From positions 3,905,618-3,969,617 of the forward strand of contig NZ_CP030848.1 in NCBI RefSeq assembly GCF_008274825.1: 64,000 nt of DNA, given 5' to 3'. Positions 16,835 to 24,654 of the stretch are shown piece by piece. Positions within the stretch are counted from its first letter, which is position 1, and each line of letters opens with the position of its first letter. A program made the translations under genes and the position numbers. The stretch is from Sphingobacterium hotanense (lineage in GTDB: Bacteria > Bacteroidota > Bacteroidia > Sphingobacteriales > Sphingobacteriaceae). A model generated the notes under the pieces. That model was not told the origin of the DNA, ran no database searches, and saw only the letters and a program-made list of their open reading frames with translations.

Positions 16835-16951
16835 TTTAGATATGAGACATTAGATATGAGATATAAGAGTATGGTTTCGTCTGAAGTATCCGTTTAAATA
16901 TGGTCTTGAACCAGGAAAACTCTAATGTCTAACATCTAATATCTCACATCT
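16835..16951. repeat. Inverted TTAGA-type repeat pair with GAACCAGG fragment
   Basis: A TTAGA tract (16835-16868) and an inverted partner (16920-16951) flank about 50 bases that include TGAACCAGGAAAAC (16906-16919). The inverted pair could fold into an imperfect hairpin. It borders IS110 copy 1. The rest of 16710-16834 shows no gene. Confidence 0.5.
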
Positions 16952-17020
16952 ATATCCGCCATAGGTCTAAATACTAAACTGATATATGAATTTGTAGAAT
17001 TATAACTGCGTGGAATAAAA

Positions 17021-17098
17021 ATCAAGAAGACCACAACTTTGTTTCCATTATAGTATTAATTATAGAACATAATTATGGAAAAATTTTGTGGTCTTGAT
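17021..17098 (+). promoter_or_regulatory. Inverted repeat enclosing the transposase start
   Basis: ATCAAGAAGACCACAA (17021-17036) can pair with TTGTGGTCTTGAT (17086-17098) over 13 bp with a 3-nt bulge. The enclosed loop contains the start codon at 17075. The same arrangement is in copy 2 (56894-56971). It could limit translation of the transposase, which is an inference. Confidence 0.4.
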
Positions 17099-18151
17099 GT
17101 ACATAAAGATAGTGTTTTTATGTGCATTCTAAGTGAAAACAACGAAAAGTATGAAGAGGTTTTTAAGACTTTAACCCCTGACCTTGAACGGCTTCGTGAC
17201 ACGCTTGTTGATCATGGTGTCGGACTTGTTGCCATGGAGAGCACCAGTATCTATTGGTACCCGTTATGGAATATTCTAGAATCGGATTTTGATGTTAAAT
17301 TGGTCAATCCACTGTTCATCAAGCAGGTTCCTGGAAGGAAGTCCGATGTCAAGGATGCCGAGTGGATCGCTACGGTTTTGATGAAGGATCTGATTAAAGG
17401 GAGCTTTGTTCCTCCTAGCATCATCCAACAATTGCGTCGCAGTGAACAGGAAATGGATGAGATGCTTCAAAGATGCAACATCCGTTTGAGTAATTACGTC
17501 TCTGATATCGGCTGCAAGTCCATGAAGAAAGTTGTTCAGGCTATCGCTAAGAATCATTTGAACCCGGATTATTTATTGAGCTTGGTCCATGCTCGGATTG
17601 TTAGGAAAAGCGGCGCGGAAACGATCCGAGCTTCGCTTACAGGAACATTCACTTCAGTAGACATCGAGATATTGAGGATGATCGTGGAGGATATCAATTT
17701 CCACCATGATCAGCTCGAATTCTGCAAGAAAGAGTTACTGAAGCTATGCTATCAGCATTTCAATCTTCAAATGGAACTATTGGTGACCATACCTGGAGTG
17801 AAAGAGCACGCAGCTGCCTGTATCATTTCTGAAATAGGGACGGACATGAAATTCTTTACATCGGCAACAGCCTTAGTAGGCTGGACCGGTCTTAGACCGC
17901 GGAACGACCAAAGTGCGGGTAAGATTAAAGGAAGAAAGACCCTACACGGAAATAAATATCTTCGCTTGATGCTCGTACAATGTGCTTGGGGAGCATCCAG
18001 AACAAAGGGAAGCGCTTTTATGGCGCGATATCAACGATTCAGAAAAAGAATGCACCACAACAAAGCGCTTATAGCAAATGCTAGAAAGCTGTTGGTGATA
18101 ATTTGGAACATATTAGCCAAAAAGGAACCCTATTTTGCCCAAGCAATCTAG
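17075..18151 (+). CDS. IS110-family transposase, variant with 14-residue deletion
   Basis: DEDD-type recombinase. The RuvC-like N-terminal domain has CGLDVHKDSVF (Asp8), MESTSIYW (Glu55) and SDVKDAEW (Asp91, Asp94). The C-terminal Tnp20 domain has the PGVKEHAAACIISEIG stretch and the RNDQSAGKIKG segment with the likely catalytic Ser. At 358 aa it lacks residues 122-135 of the copy 2 protein (LYNRKITKLNKQLR), in the helical linker between the domains. The frame is kept, so a protein may be made; whether it is active cannot be told. Confidence 0.9.
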   Translation: MEKFCGLDVHKDSVFMCILSENNEKYEEVFKTLTPDLERLRDTLVDHGVGLVAMESTSIYWYPLWNILESDFDVKLVNPLFIKQVPGRKSDVKDAEWIATVLMKDLIKGSFVPPSIIQQLRRSEQEMDEMLQRCNIRLSNYVSDIGCKSMKKVVQAIAKNHLNPDYLLSLVHARIVRKSGAETIRASLTGTFTSVDIEILRMIVEDINFHHDQLEFCKKELLKLCYQHFNLQMELLVTIPGVKEHAAACIISEIGTDMKFFTSATALVGWTGLRPRNDQSAGKIKGRKTLHGNKYLRLMLVQCAWGASRTKGSAFMARYQRFRKRMHHNKALIANARKLLVIIWNILAKKEPYFAQAI

Positions 18152-18381
18152 CAGGCCTTTTAAAGGAAAGTACCAAGGCCCTAGTATTTATGGTGGACTA
18201 TACCCCGATTTCTAAACTGGCATAATAAGGAACTTTCTGGCAAGAAATTGCGTGTGAGCTAAAAGCTCGTAGAGGAAATTATTATTATTTAAAAGCGGAC
18301 TAGGCAAATGCCTGGTAAAGCAAGACTATGCCTAATCAAATAGAAACAAGCCTTTAGATGATCTTTAAAGGCTTGTTCGAT
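18152..18381 (+). ncRNA. Candidate bridge-type guide RNA region of IS110 copy 1
   Basis: A 3' non-coding arm with several possible hairpins: GGCCTT/AAGGCC after the stop, GAGC/GCTC, AGGC/GCCT, and a 12-bp stem (18345-18356 with 18366-18377). Two segments copy the right end: TAGTATTTAT at 18182-18191 and TAGAGGAAAT at 18270-18279, against 18382-18400 where both lie side by side. IS110/IS1111 elements are known to encode a bridge RNA in a non-coding end. Assigning one here is inference. Confidence 0.3.
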
Positions 18382-18430
18382 TAGTATTTATAGAGGAAAT
18401 ACTAACTACTAAATACTATCCTCTTCCCTA

Positions 18431-18474
18431 CACCATAAAAAAAGCAGTCCAAACGGACTGCTTTTTTTATGGTG
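18431..18474 (-). terminator. Intrinsic terminator of metG
   Basis: A perfect 20-bp stem (18431-18450 with 18455-18474) and a 4-nt loop AAAC, with A- and T-runs inside the stem (AGCAGTCC and GGACTGCT core). It would work in both directions and lies 12 bases from the edge of IS110 copy 1. Confidence 0.9.
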
Positions 18475-18488
18475 CAGAGAAGAGGATT

Positions 18489-20555
18489 TTAACGGATTCC
18501 GCTTCCCACTGATATTTCTGATGTTGGATTAACAAAGTCTAAGCGACCGTCTGCATCCTCTGCCATCAAGATCATTCCTTGGGACTGAATACCTTTGATT
18601 TCCCTAGGTTCTAAGTTTACAAGTATGGAAACTTGTTTACCTACGATTTCTTCAGGTTGGAAGAATTCTGCGATTCCGGATACCACGGTACGTTTGTCGA
18701 TGCCTGTATCGATGGTTAATTTCAGTAATTTTTTTGTTTTCGCTACTTTTTCAGCCGTTATGATTCGGCCGACACGGATATCCATTTTTACGAAATCATC
18801 GAAAGAAACATTTGCTTTTTGAGGCGCTTTTGGCGCTGCTAAGGCATTTGATGCTTTCGCTTGTGCTAGTTTATTCAACTGGAACTCCACTTGCTCGTCG
18901 GTAATCTTATCAAATAACAGCTGCGTTTCGCCCAATTCATGTCCAGACACTAATAGATCTGCTTTTCCTGCAGTATCCCAGTCGCTTTTCGCTAGGTTCA
19001 ACATTTCGAAGATCTTGGTACTGGTGAATGGTAAGAATGGTTGTCCTAATACTGCAAGGTTTGCAACGATTTGTCCAGCCACGAATAAAACCGTTTTAAC
19101 GCGTTCTTCGTCGGTTTTGATTGTTTTCCATGGCTCTTCATCCGCTAGATACTTATTTCCTAAGCGTGCAGCGTTCATAAACTGTGCTAACGCCTCGCGG
19201 AATCGGTATTGCGATAGGGATTGTTTGATTAAGTCAGGGAAGGTCGCTAATTCTTTCAATACTTCTTCATCGGCAGCGGTTAATGGAGAACCCATTAATA
19301 CTTTTCCGTCGAAATATTTATGCGAAAGAACCATGACGCGGTTTACGAAGTTACCGAAGATGGCAACTAGTTCGTTGTTCACACGTGCCTGGAAGTCCTT
19401 CCAAGTGAATTCACTATCTGAAGTTTCAGGAAGAATAGAAGTCAACATATAACGAAGCTCGTCTTGTTTACCTGGGAATTCCTGTAAGTATTCATGCAAC
19501 CAAACGGCATGGTTACGAGACGTCGAAAGCTTATCGCCTTCTAAATTCAAGAACTCGTTTGCAGGTACATTTTCTGGCAATATATATTCGCCATGCGCAT
19601 GTAAGATAGCAGGGAAAATAATACAGTGGAAAACGATATTGTCTTTACCGATAAAATGGATTAATGTAGAATCATCGGCTGTATTGTCTTGTTTTTTCCA
19701 GTATAGTTCCCAGTCTTTGCCCTCATCGATTGCCCATTGCTTTGTAGCAGAGATATAGCCAATTGGCGCATCTAGCCATACGTATAGTTTCTTACCTTCT
19801 GCTTCTTCCAACGGTACATCAACGCCCCAATCCAAGTCGCGCGTCATTGAGCGTGGCTGTAATCCGGATTTCAACCAGGATTGGCATTGACCGAATACAT
19901 TAGATTTCAATACGTTTTTCTTGCCATCGATCAACCATTTCTCTAACCAAGGCTGATACTTGTCCAAGGGCAGATACCAGTGTTTAGTTTCTTTAAGAAT
20001 TGGTGTATTACCGCTTAAAGTTGACTTAGGATTAATTAAGTCTGTTGGGTTAAGCGATGTCCCACACTTTTCACATTGGTCGCCGTAGGCACCGTCATTT
20101 CCGCAATGCGGACAAGTTCCTACAATGTAGCGATCGGCCAAGAATTGATGAAATTCTTCGTCGTAGTATTGTTCCGAAAAGCGCTCAATAAACTCTCCTT
20201 TTTCATATAGATTCAAAAAGAACTCTTGAGAAAGCTGATGATGAATAGGTTCGGAAGTACGGTGATAGATATTGAAAGAGATTCCGAATTCTTCGAAACT
20301 TTCTTTGATCTGCTGATTGTACTTATCAATAATTTGCTGTGGCGTTACGCCTTCTTTTTTTGCTTTGATGGTAATCGCCGCGCCATGTTCGTCAGATCCA
20401 CAGACATATACAACATCCTTATTGTTTAGACGTAGAAAACGAACAAAAATATCTCCGGGAATGTAAGCTCCAGCAAGGTGACCAATATGTAATGGACCAT
20501 TGGCATAAGGTAATGCCGAGGTAATGGTATAGCGTTGTTTATTAAAAATATCCAA
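18489..20555 (-). CDS. metG: Methionyl-tRNA synthetase
   Basis: Charges tRNA-Met. Class I signatures: [14 protein letters not shown] (HIGH at residues 23-26) and GDKLSTSRN as the KMSKS-type loop. A zinc knuckle is visible as [18 protein letters not shown]. The last 100 residues form a tRNA-binding EMAP/Trbp111-like domain ([34 protein letters not shown]). Length (688 aa) is normal for the form with this appended domain. The start codon is TTG at 20555; no in-frame ATG exists between the promoter candidate and the HIGH region. Confidence 0.97.
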   Translation of the reverse strand: MDIFNKQRYTITSALPYANGPLHIGHLAGAYIPGDIFVRFLRLNNKDVVYVCGSDEHGAAITIKAKKEGVTPQQIIDKYNQQIKESFEEFGISFNIYHRTSEPIHHQLSQEFFLNLYEKGEFIERFSEQYYDEEFHQFLADRYIVGTCPHCGNDGAYGDQCEKCGTSLNPTDLINPKSTLSGNTPILKETKHWYLPLDKYQPWLEKWLIDGKKNVLKSNVFGQCQSWLKSGLQPRSMTRDLDWGVDVPLEEAEGKKLYVWLDAPIGYISATKQWAIDEGKDWELYWKKQDNTADDSTLIHFIGKDNIVFHCIIFPAILHAHGEYILPENVPANEFLNLEGDKLSTSRNHAVWLHEYLQEFPGKQDELRYMLTSILPETSDSEFTWKDFQARVNNELVAIFGNFVNRVMVLSHKYFDGKVLMGSPLTAADEEVLKELATFPDLIKQSLSQYRFREALAQFMNAARLGNKYLADEEPWKTIKTDEERVKTVLFVAGQIVANLAVLGQPFLPFTSTKIFEMLNLAKSDWDTAGKADLLVSGHELGETQLLFDKITDEQVEFQLNKLAQAKASNALAAPKAPQKANVSFDDFVKMDIRVGRIITAEKVAKTKKLLKLTIDTGIDKRTVVSGIAEFFQPEEIVGKQVSILVNLEPREIKGIQSQGMILMAEDADGRLDFVNPTSEISVGSGIR

Positions 20556-20602
20556 TGTAAATAGCTGATTAAGATTAAAAAATTGTACTGCTATGTATCG
20601 TA

Positions 20603-20610
20603 CAAAGATA
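20603..20610 (-). promoter_or_regulatory. Candidate -7 box of metG
   Basis: TATCTTTG on the minus strand fits TAnnTTTG exactly and lies about 48 bases before the metG start. No clear TTG -33 element is seen at the usual spacing. Confidence 0.4.
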
Positions 20611-20703
20611 CGTCAAAATGTACTATTCTAATACATCTCAGCAGTATTAGCTGCAAAAAATCAGTATATTGGATTCAAATTTTATCATTAAACGAGTAAA
20701 AAC

Positions 20704-21099
20704 ATGCGTAATTCAAAAACTGACATTGGCTTATTAATTATCCGGGTAGTTATCGGTACGACGATGATTGCATTCCACGGGATTCCAAAACTAATGGGGG
20801 GTGTTGAGGGCTGGACGAAGATAGGTCAATCTATGCAAACAATTGGGATTAACTTCCTACCAACGATGTGGGGTTTTTCAGCAGGATTTACGGAAACTGT
20901 AGGTTCATTTCTATTGATTTTAGGATTGTGGACTCGTCCTGCTTCTTGGTTATTAGCATTTACGATGCTTATTGCGGTTGTCGTGCATCTAAGCAAAGGC
21001 GATGGCCTTTCAGGCGCTTCGCATGCCATTGAATTTCTTTCGGTCTATGTAGCATTTGCGACCATGGGGCCGGGGCGATTGAGTGTCGATAAAAAATAA
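20704..21099 (+). CDS. DoxX-family membrane protein
   Basis: A 131-aa protein with four hydrophobic segments. The N-terminal stretch GLLIIRVVIGTTMIAFHGIPKLMGG and the GFTETVGSFLLILGLWTRPASWLLA segment are typical of the DoxX family. Function is not established for this subgroup; DoxX proteins are linked to quinone/oxidoreductase or redox-stress systems in other bacteria. It is a single gene facing the end of the respiratory cluster. Confidence 0.85.
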   Translation: MRNSKTDIGLLIIRVVIGTTMIAFHGIPKLMGGVEGWTKIGQSMQTIGINFLPTMWGFSAGFTETVGSFLLILGLWTRPASWLLAFTMLIAVVVHLSKGDGLSGASHAIEFLSVYVAFATMGPGRLSVDKK

Positions 21100-21104
21100 T
21101 AAAT

Positions 21105-21133
21105 AAAAAGCCTCTCGGATTGAGAGGCTTTTT
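21105..21133. terminator. Bidirectional terminator between doxX and the respiratory cluster
   Basis: A 12-bp stem AAAAAGCCTCTC / GAGAGGCTTTTT around GGATT. It has U-runs on both strands and lies 5 bases after the DoxX stop and 2 bases before the end of the convergent gene. Confidence 0.9.
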
Positions 21134-21135
21134 AT

Positions 21136-21597
21136 TTATTTCTTGAATACCGTTGCGTGCCAACTTTCTTTAAATGGAACTTCCCATTTTGTTTCCAACT
21201 CGTCTGCAGATTGAATTAGATTGTTATAGACAATTGTATCTTCATTGATCTCCCCTTCCTTATACAGGGCGGCAAATACATCACGCGACACGAGTTGAAT
21301 ATTACCCTCGATATCTCGATAAGACAATAACATACGGTTGAAAAGATCGATTTGAAGATCCGCTTCTAGCTTTTTAAGCATGTGGACCGATTTGTCAATC
21401 GAACAACCTGTCGCCTGCGCTAGTTCTTCGTCTACTGTCAGTATTACAAAAAGATTATGCTTTATTTCCGCATTCCCAGCCAATTGGCTGCCATGGGCAG
21501 TCCATTCTGCAACAAAATCTTTTAATTGTGCCTGTGCCGTTTCCAGCTCTGGCTGCGTAAAGAAACGATCAGCTTGATAAATCCAAATCTTCTTCAT
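21136..21597 (-). CDS. Conserved Bacteroidota protein of unknown function
   Basis: A 153-aa soluble protein. It resembles a widespread Bacteroidota family that databases often label ABC transporter ATPase, but there is no Walker A or B motif, so that label is not supported. Recognisable segments are KIWIYQADRFFT, GCSIDKSVHMLKKLE, DLFNRMLLSYRD and EVPFKESWH. It is the last gene of the respiratory run, 13 bases after the DUF420 gene, hinting at a link with oxidase assembly or just read-through. Confidence 0.7.
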   Translation of the reverse strand: MKKIWIYQADRFFTQPELETAQAQLKDFVAEWTAHGSQLAGNAEIKHNLFVILTVDEELAQATGCSIDKSVHMLKKLEADLQIDLFNRMLLSYRDIEGNIQLVSRDVFAALYKEGEINEDTIVYNNLIQSADELETKWEVPFKESWHATVFKK

Positions 21598-21610
21598 AGG
21601 GTCCCCTTTC

Positions 21611-22153
21611 TTAGTGAGTATAATAAGGTGAAATCATCAAGTAGACAATAACACCAGTTACAGCAACATATAACCACATTGGATATGTAATGCGGGCAAG
21701 CTTCTTATGGCGTTCGTACGCTCCAGCAATACCTCTCACAAAAGTAAACAATACGAATGGGATAATAATCACCGACAAAACGATGTGTGTAATCAGAATG
21801 AAATAATATACATAACGAATAGCTCCTTCGCCAAGAAACTTGGTAGATTCCGAGGTCATATGATAGGCTACATACATCACTAAGAACAAAGCTGAGCAGA
21901 CCATACACAGTTTGATCAAATTTTCATGAACCTTTGCATTTCCACGTTTGATGGCGGCAACAGCAATAACTAACAATACGGCTGTAATACCGTTAATCGT
22001 TGCATAGATCGGGGGCAGAAAACCCAAAGGCTCCACATCGAAACCCATACGCTTTAAATTAACACCAAACAACGCTGCAACAGCTAAAGGAATGATGATG
22101 GAAAGTGTCCAAATGATTCCTTTATATTTTTTTTCTTCTTCGGTCATTGCCAT
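21611..22153 (-). CDS. DUF420 membrane protein
   Basis: A 180-aa inner membrane protein with five likely membrane segments. DUF420 proteins (CtaM/YozB-like) occur beside heme-copper oxidase genes and are linked to assembly of aa3-type oxidase in Bacillales. The His-containing segments ENLIKLCMVCSALFLVMYVAYH and YFILITHIVLSVIIIPF are family-like. It begins one base after the SCO-like gene, in the same run as ctaA, ctaB and the cox genes. Confidence 0.85.
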   Translation of the reverse strand: MAMTEEEKKYKGIIWTLSIIIPLAVAALFGVNLKRMGFDVEPLGFLPPIYATINGITAVLLVIAVAAIKRGNAKVHENLIKLCMVCSALFLVMYVAYHMTSESTKFLGEGAIRYVYYFILITHIVLSVIIIPFVLFTFVRGIAGAYERHKKLARITYPMWLYVAVTGVIVYLMISPYYTH

Positions 22154-22154
22154 G

Positions 22155-22877
22155 TTACTTCCTTTCTACTTTAAGGGGATTATTTCTGATTTCTTCAACC
22201 AACTGAACTTTTATTTCATCCTCTAAACGAGCCGTCTCCGTTTTCAAACTGATATCATAGATACCACGAATGCGGCGCTTTGAATCTAAAAGAACGAAAT
22301 TGCTTCCGATAACAAAGCTGCTGCTATCACTCGGATTGATCATCCCTTCAATCATCAATTGCTCACGCGCATAGCCCAATATGTCTTCCTTTGGCTTGTA
22401 AGCGACAAACCAATTGGGATTCCCAATTTTAGCATAAGGTGCAACAACACGCTCTAAATCGCTCTTGGTATCCCGCGGATCTACACTGATGGAGTATAGG
22501 CGAACTTTCGGGTTATACTTGAATCGCTCTGCGATACTGCTCAAGTCGTGAATTAGCTGCTTCGATAAGGCAGAGTCACGAGAATAGAATAAATGTGCAA
22601 CAGAGATAATGGTGTCCGATTGAAGAAAGGGAACATCATTACCATTCAAATCAATTAAATTCAGTGGTTTCACTTGGTGAAAGACTGTGTCTGGAATCTC
22701 TCGTCCCATTACACGGTTCATTTTGCCCGAGAGGCTTTTCTCACCAAATACTGGTAATCTTACGTACTCATTAGAGCCCATATTATTAACCATTATATAT
22801 AAAAATCCTGGCACAAATAGTACAAGTGCCAGGATTATTAATTTTGATATGTTCTTAGAACGAGTATTTTTACTCAT
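22155..22877 (-). CDS. SCO1/SenC-like protein lacking the copper-binding cysteines
   Basis: A membrane-anchored thioredoxin-fold protein (TM about residues 11-30). SCO proteins normally deliver copper to the CuA site of oxidase subunit II through CxxxC and a distal His. Here the fold is recognisable (VRLYSISVDPRDTKSDLERV, SSFVIGSNFVLLDSKRRIRGIYD), but the site that should read like TxCPxxC reads HLFYSRDSALS. The whole protein has no Cys, and the distal His position reads Gly-Ser. It may act structurally or in another step of CuA assembly. It follows subunit IV by 11 bases. Confidence 0.8.
   Translation of the reverse strand: MSKNTRSKNISKLIILALVLFVPGFLYIMVNNMGSNEYVRLPVFGEKSLSGKMNRVMGREIPDTVFHQVKPLNLIDLNGNDVPFLQSDTIISVAHLFYSRDSALSKQLIHDLSSIAERFKYNPKVRLYSISVDPRDTKSDLERVVAPYAKIGNPNWFVAYKPKEDILGYAREQLMIEGMINPSDSSSFVIGSNFVLLDSKRRIRGIYDISLKTETARLEDEIKVQLVEEIRNNPLKVERK
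22799..22836 (-). terminator. Terminator-like hairpin inside the SCO-like gene
   Basis: A perfect 11-bp stem (AATCCTGGCAC with GTGCCAGGATT on the minus strand) and an 11-nt loop, with five T at the end. It lies about 40-75 bases inside the coding region, in the codons of the membrane anchor. It might attenuate transcription into the last three genes; function is inferred. Confidence 0.45.
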
Positions 22878-22888
22878 TACAAGCTTTC

Positions 22889-23266
22889 TTATTTGTGAGG
22901 GAAAATAGGTTGGTGAGTCATTGCACCGTGTAAGAAATCACCTTCTGTAAGAAGCAAGATGATGAAATACACAATAAATAAAAACACTATACTACAGCAG
23001 ATTATAAACCCTGATTTTTCGAACTTCAAGTGCATGAAGAAAGCAACAATATAAAATGCCTTTACTAGTGTTAGCACAATATAAATCACATTCACTAACA
23101 TTCCTTTTTGAAGGACTCCCCAGTGATGTACAAAACCTAATGCGATTAAGAATTCTAACGCAGTTAATGCTAATAAGATAAAGAATACGGACCAGATACG
23201 TTTTTTATCCATTCCTTCTTCATGTCCGTGCGCATCGTGTGCAGCAATATGATCGTGATTACTCAT
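22889..23266 (-). CDS. Cytochrome c oxidase subunit IV-type protein
   Basis: A small (125 aa) membrane subunit with three hydrophobic segments, of the caa3-type subunit IV family. The soluble N-terminus is rich in His (MSNHDHIAAHDAHGHEEG). The start is set at ATG 23266; a longer frame up to 23335 would overlap the upstream subunit III gene and add unlike sequence. It sits directly between subunit III and the SCO-like gene. Confidence 0.85.
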   Translation of the reverse strand: MSNHDHIAAHDAHGHEEGMDKKRIWSVFFILLALTALEFLIALGFVHHWGVLQKGMLVNVIYIVLTLVKAFYIVAFFMHLKFEKSGFIICCSIVFLFIVYFIILLLTEGDFLHGAMTHQPIFPHK

Positions 23267-23298
23267 TATATCTTTGTTATTAATATTAGTCCAAAAAA

Positions 23299-24036
23299 TT
23301 AGATTAAGTAGAAGAAGGTAAATACGAATACCCAAACTAAGTCTACAAAGTGCCAGTAAAGACCAACTTTTTCTACCATTAGGTAAGTACCTCTTCTTTC
23401 AAAAGTATTGTTTAATGTCATCGACAATACGATGATATTTAACAAGATACCAATGGAAACGTGGAATCCGTGGAAACCAGTAATGGTAAAGAACAAGTTA
23501 GAGAATTGCAATGCAGCAGTGTAAGATATCTCCTTAGTGAAATAAGGCTGTAATGCATTGACAATTGCGTCAGGATCTGTTAAACCTGTAGCTGGGTTAC
23601 GACCGAACCAAAAACCTTGGTGATGTAAGTGAGACCACTCAATAGCTTGACAGCCGATGAAACACAAACCACCTAAAATAGTCCATAACATCCATTTTAC
23701 GACTTCGTGCTTCGAATTACGGTGTCCAGCTTCTACAGCTAATACCATCGTCACGGAAGACATAATTAAGATAAAGGTCATGATACCTACGAATACTAGG
23801 GGTTGACCTGATTCAGCGATTCCTGGGATAGATTGGAAGATCTTATCTGCATCAATCCAAGTAGGTTGAGCGAACTTTTGAGCACCATAATAGATTAGGA
23901 ATGCAGAAAATGTAAATGCATCCGATACTAAGAAAAACCACATCATGATTTTTCCATACTCCAAATTCCATGGAGATTTACCTCCGCTCCAAGGGCCCTC
24001 TTTTACCTTATCCAATTGCGATACTGTTGTACTCAT
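23299..24036 (-). CDS. Cytochrome c oxidase subunit III
   Basis: Heme-copper oxidase subunit III, 245 aa with about six to seven membrane segments. Family features include KIMMWFFLVSDAFTFSAFLI, HLHHQGFWFG, FFTITGFHGFHVSIGILL and the terminal GLYWHFVDLVWVFVFTFFYL. It carries no metal centres and stabilises the catalytic subunit. It is the second of two adjacent subunit III-type genes, with 9 bases between them. Confidence 0.93.
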   Translation of the reverse strand: MSTTVSQLDKVKEGPWSGGKSPWNLEYGKIMMWFFLVSDAFTFSAFLIYYGAQKFAQPTWIDADKIFQSIPGIAESGQPLVFVGIMTFILIMSSVTMVLAVEAGHRNSKHEVVKWMLWTILGGLCFIGCQAIEWSHLHHQGFWFGRNPATGLTDPDAIVNALQPYFTKEISYTAALQFSNLFFTITGFHGFHVSIGILLNIIVLSMTLNNTFERRGTYLMVEKVGLYWHFVDLVWVFVFTFFYLI

Positions 24037-24045
24037 TGTTTAGTG

Positions 24046-24648
24046 TTATTGATTCAAAAGTAAGAAAACATAAATATATATCCATAATAGATCTAGAAAA
24101 TGCCAGAAAATAGCGGCAATTTCCATCCGGAATACATTGTTGATATAAGGGATGTTTTTTAGCACTCCAAAAAGACATCTTGCCAATACCAATATTCCAG
24201 CAATAATGTGCGCCAAGTGTAAACCTGTAAACACATAAATAAACGACTGTGAAGCGTTTGAATTCACAAAGGTGATATTTCTTTCCGTTAAAGCAGACCA
24301 AGCGTCTACCTGTAAGAAAAAGAATACTACACCCAATGCAATCGTAATCCCTAAGAACAGCTTTTGCTTAGCGAAATTCTGAGCTTTCACTGCGTTATAA
24401 GCTAAGTGCATCGTTAAACTACTAAGCACGATAGCCGCAGTGCTATAGATGAACGCGTACGGTAGAATTGTTTTGATTCCTTTATCCACTCCACTCGCCG
24501 TGTAAACTATAAAACCGCTGGAAAGAGCTGCAAACATCATAAACATGCCAATCATTCCAAGCCATAAATTAAACTTTTTGGCTTTTCTTGACTTAACTGC
24601 TTCCTCGCTTAACAAACTCTGATTATCCATCGTTAAATTCAATTCCAT
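24046..24648 (-). CDS. Second cytochrome c oxidase subunit III-type protein
   Basis: A 200-aa membrane protein with five segments and the subunit III hallmarks GLHLAHIIAGILVLARC and IFWHFLDLLWIYIYVFLLL. It is shorter than the neighbouring subunit III. Paired short and long subunit III genes are seen in Bacteroidota oxidase operons. ATG at 24648 is used; another ATG at 24630 is possible. It lies 6 bases after ctaB. Confidence 0.88.
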   Translation of the reverse strand: MELNLTMDNQSLLSEEAVKSRKAKKFNLWLGMIGMFMMFAALSSGFIVYTASGVDKGIKTILPYAFIYSTAAIVLSSLTMHLAYNAVKAQNFAKQKLFLGITIALGVVFFFLQVDAWSALTERNITFVNSNASQSFIYVFTGLHLAHIIAGILVLARCLFGVLKNIPYINNVFRMEIAAIFWHFLDLLWIYIYVFLLLNQ

Positions 24649-24654
24649 TTAAAC

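Larger units (their letters stand above)
16959..18418 (+). mobile_element. IS110-family element, copy 1 (internal 42-nt deletion)
   Basis: Maximum extent shared with copy 2 (56832-58333), judged by eye. The two copies differ by a 42-nt deletion, two synonymous base changes in the gene, and one base near the right edge (18406). There are no classical terminal inverted repeats. Both edges carry CTAAATACTAAA-like sequence, which also occurs elsewhere between genes (2655-2680), so the exact ends are ambiguous; the element proper may be about 16979-18400. It has 116 bases before and 267 bases after the transposase gene. Confidence 0.85.

Noticed and set aside
18345..18377. 12-bp hairpin as a terminator of the transposase gene
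   Set aside because: No T-run follows and the stem lies in the arm that may form the guide RNA; either role is possible, so it is not listed as a terminator.
21136..21597. ABC transporter ATPase label
   Set aside because: No Walker A, signature or Walker B motif can be found in the 153 residues.
23267..23335. Longer N-terminus for oxidase subunit IV
   Set aside because: The extra 23 residues overlap the upstream subunit III gene and lack family resemblance; ATG 23266 gives the normal start.
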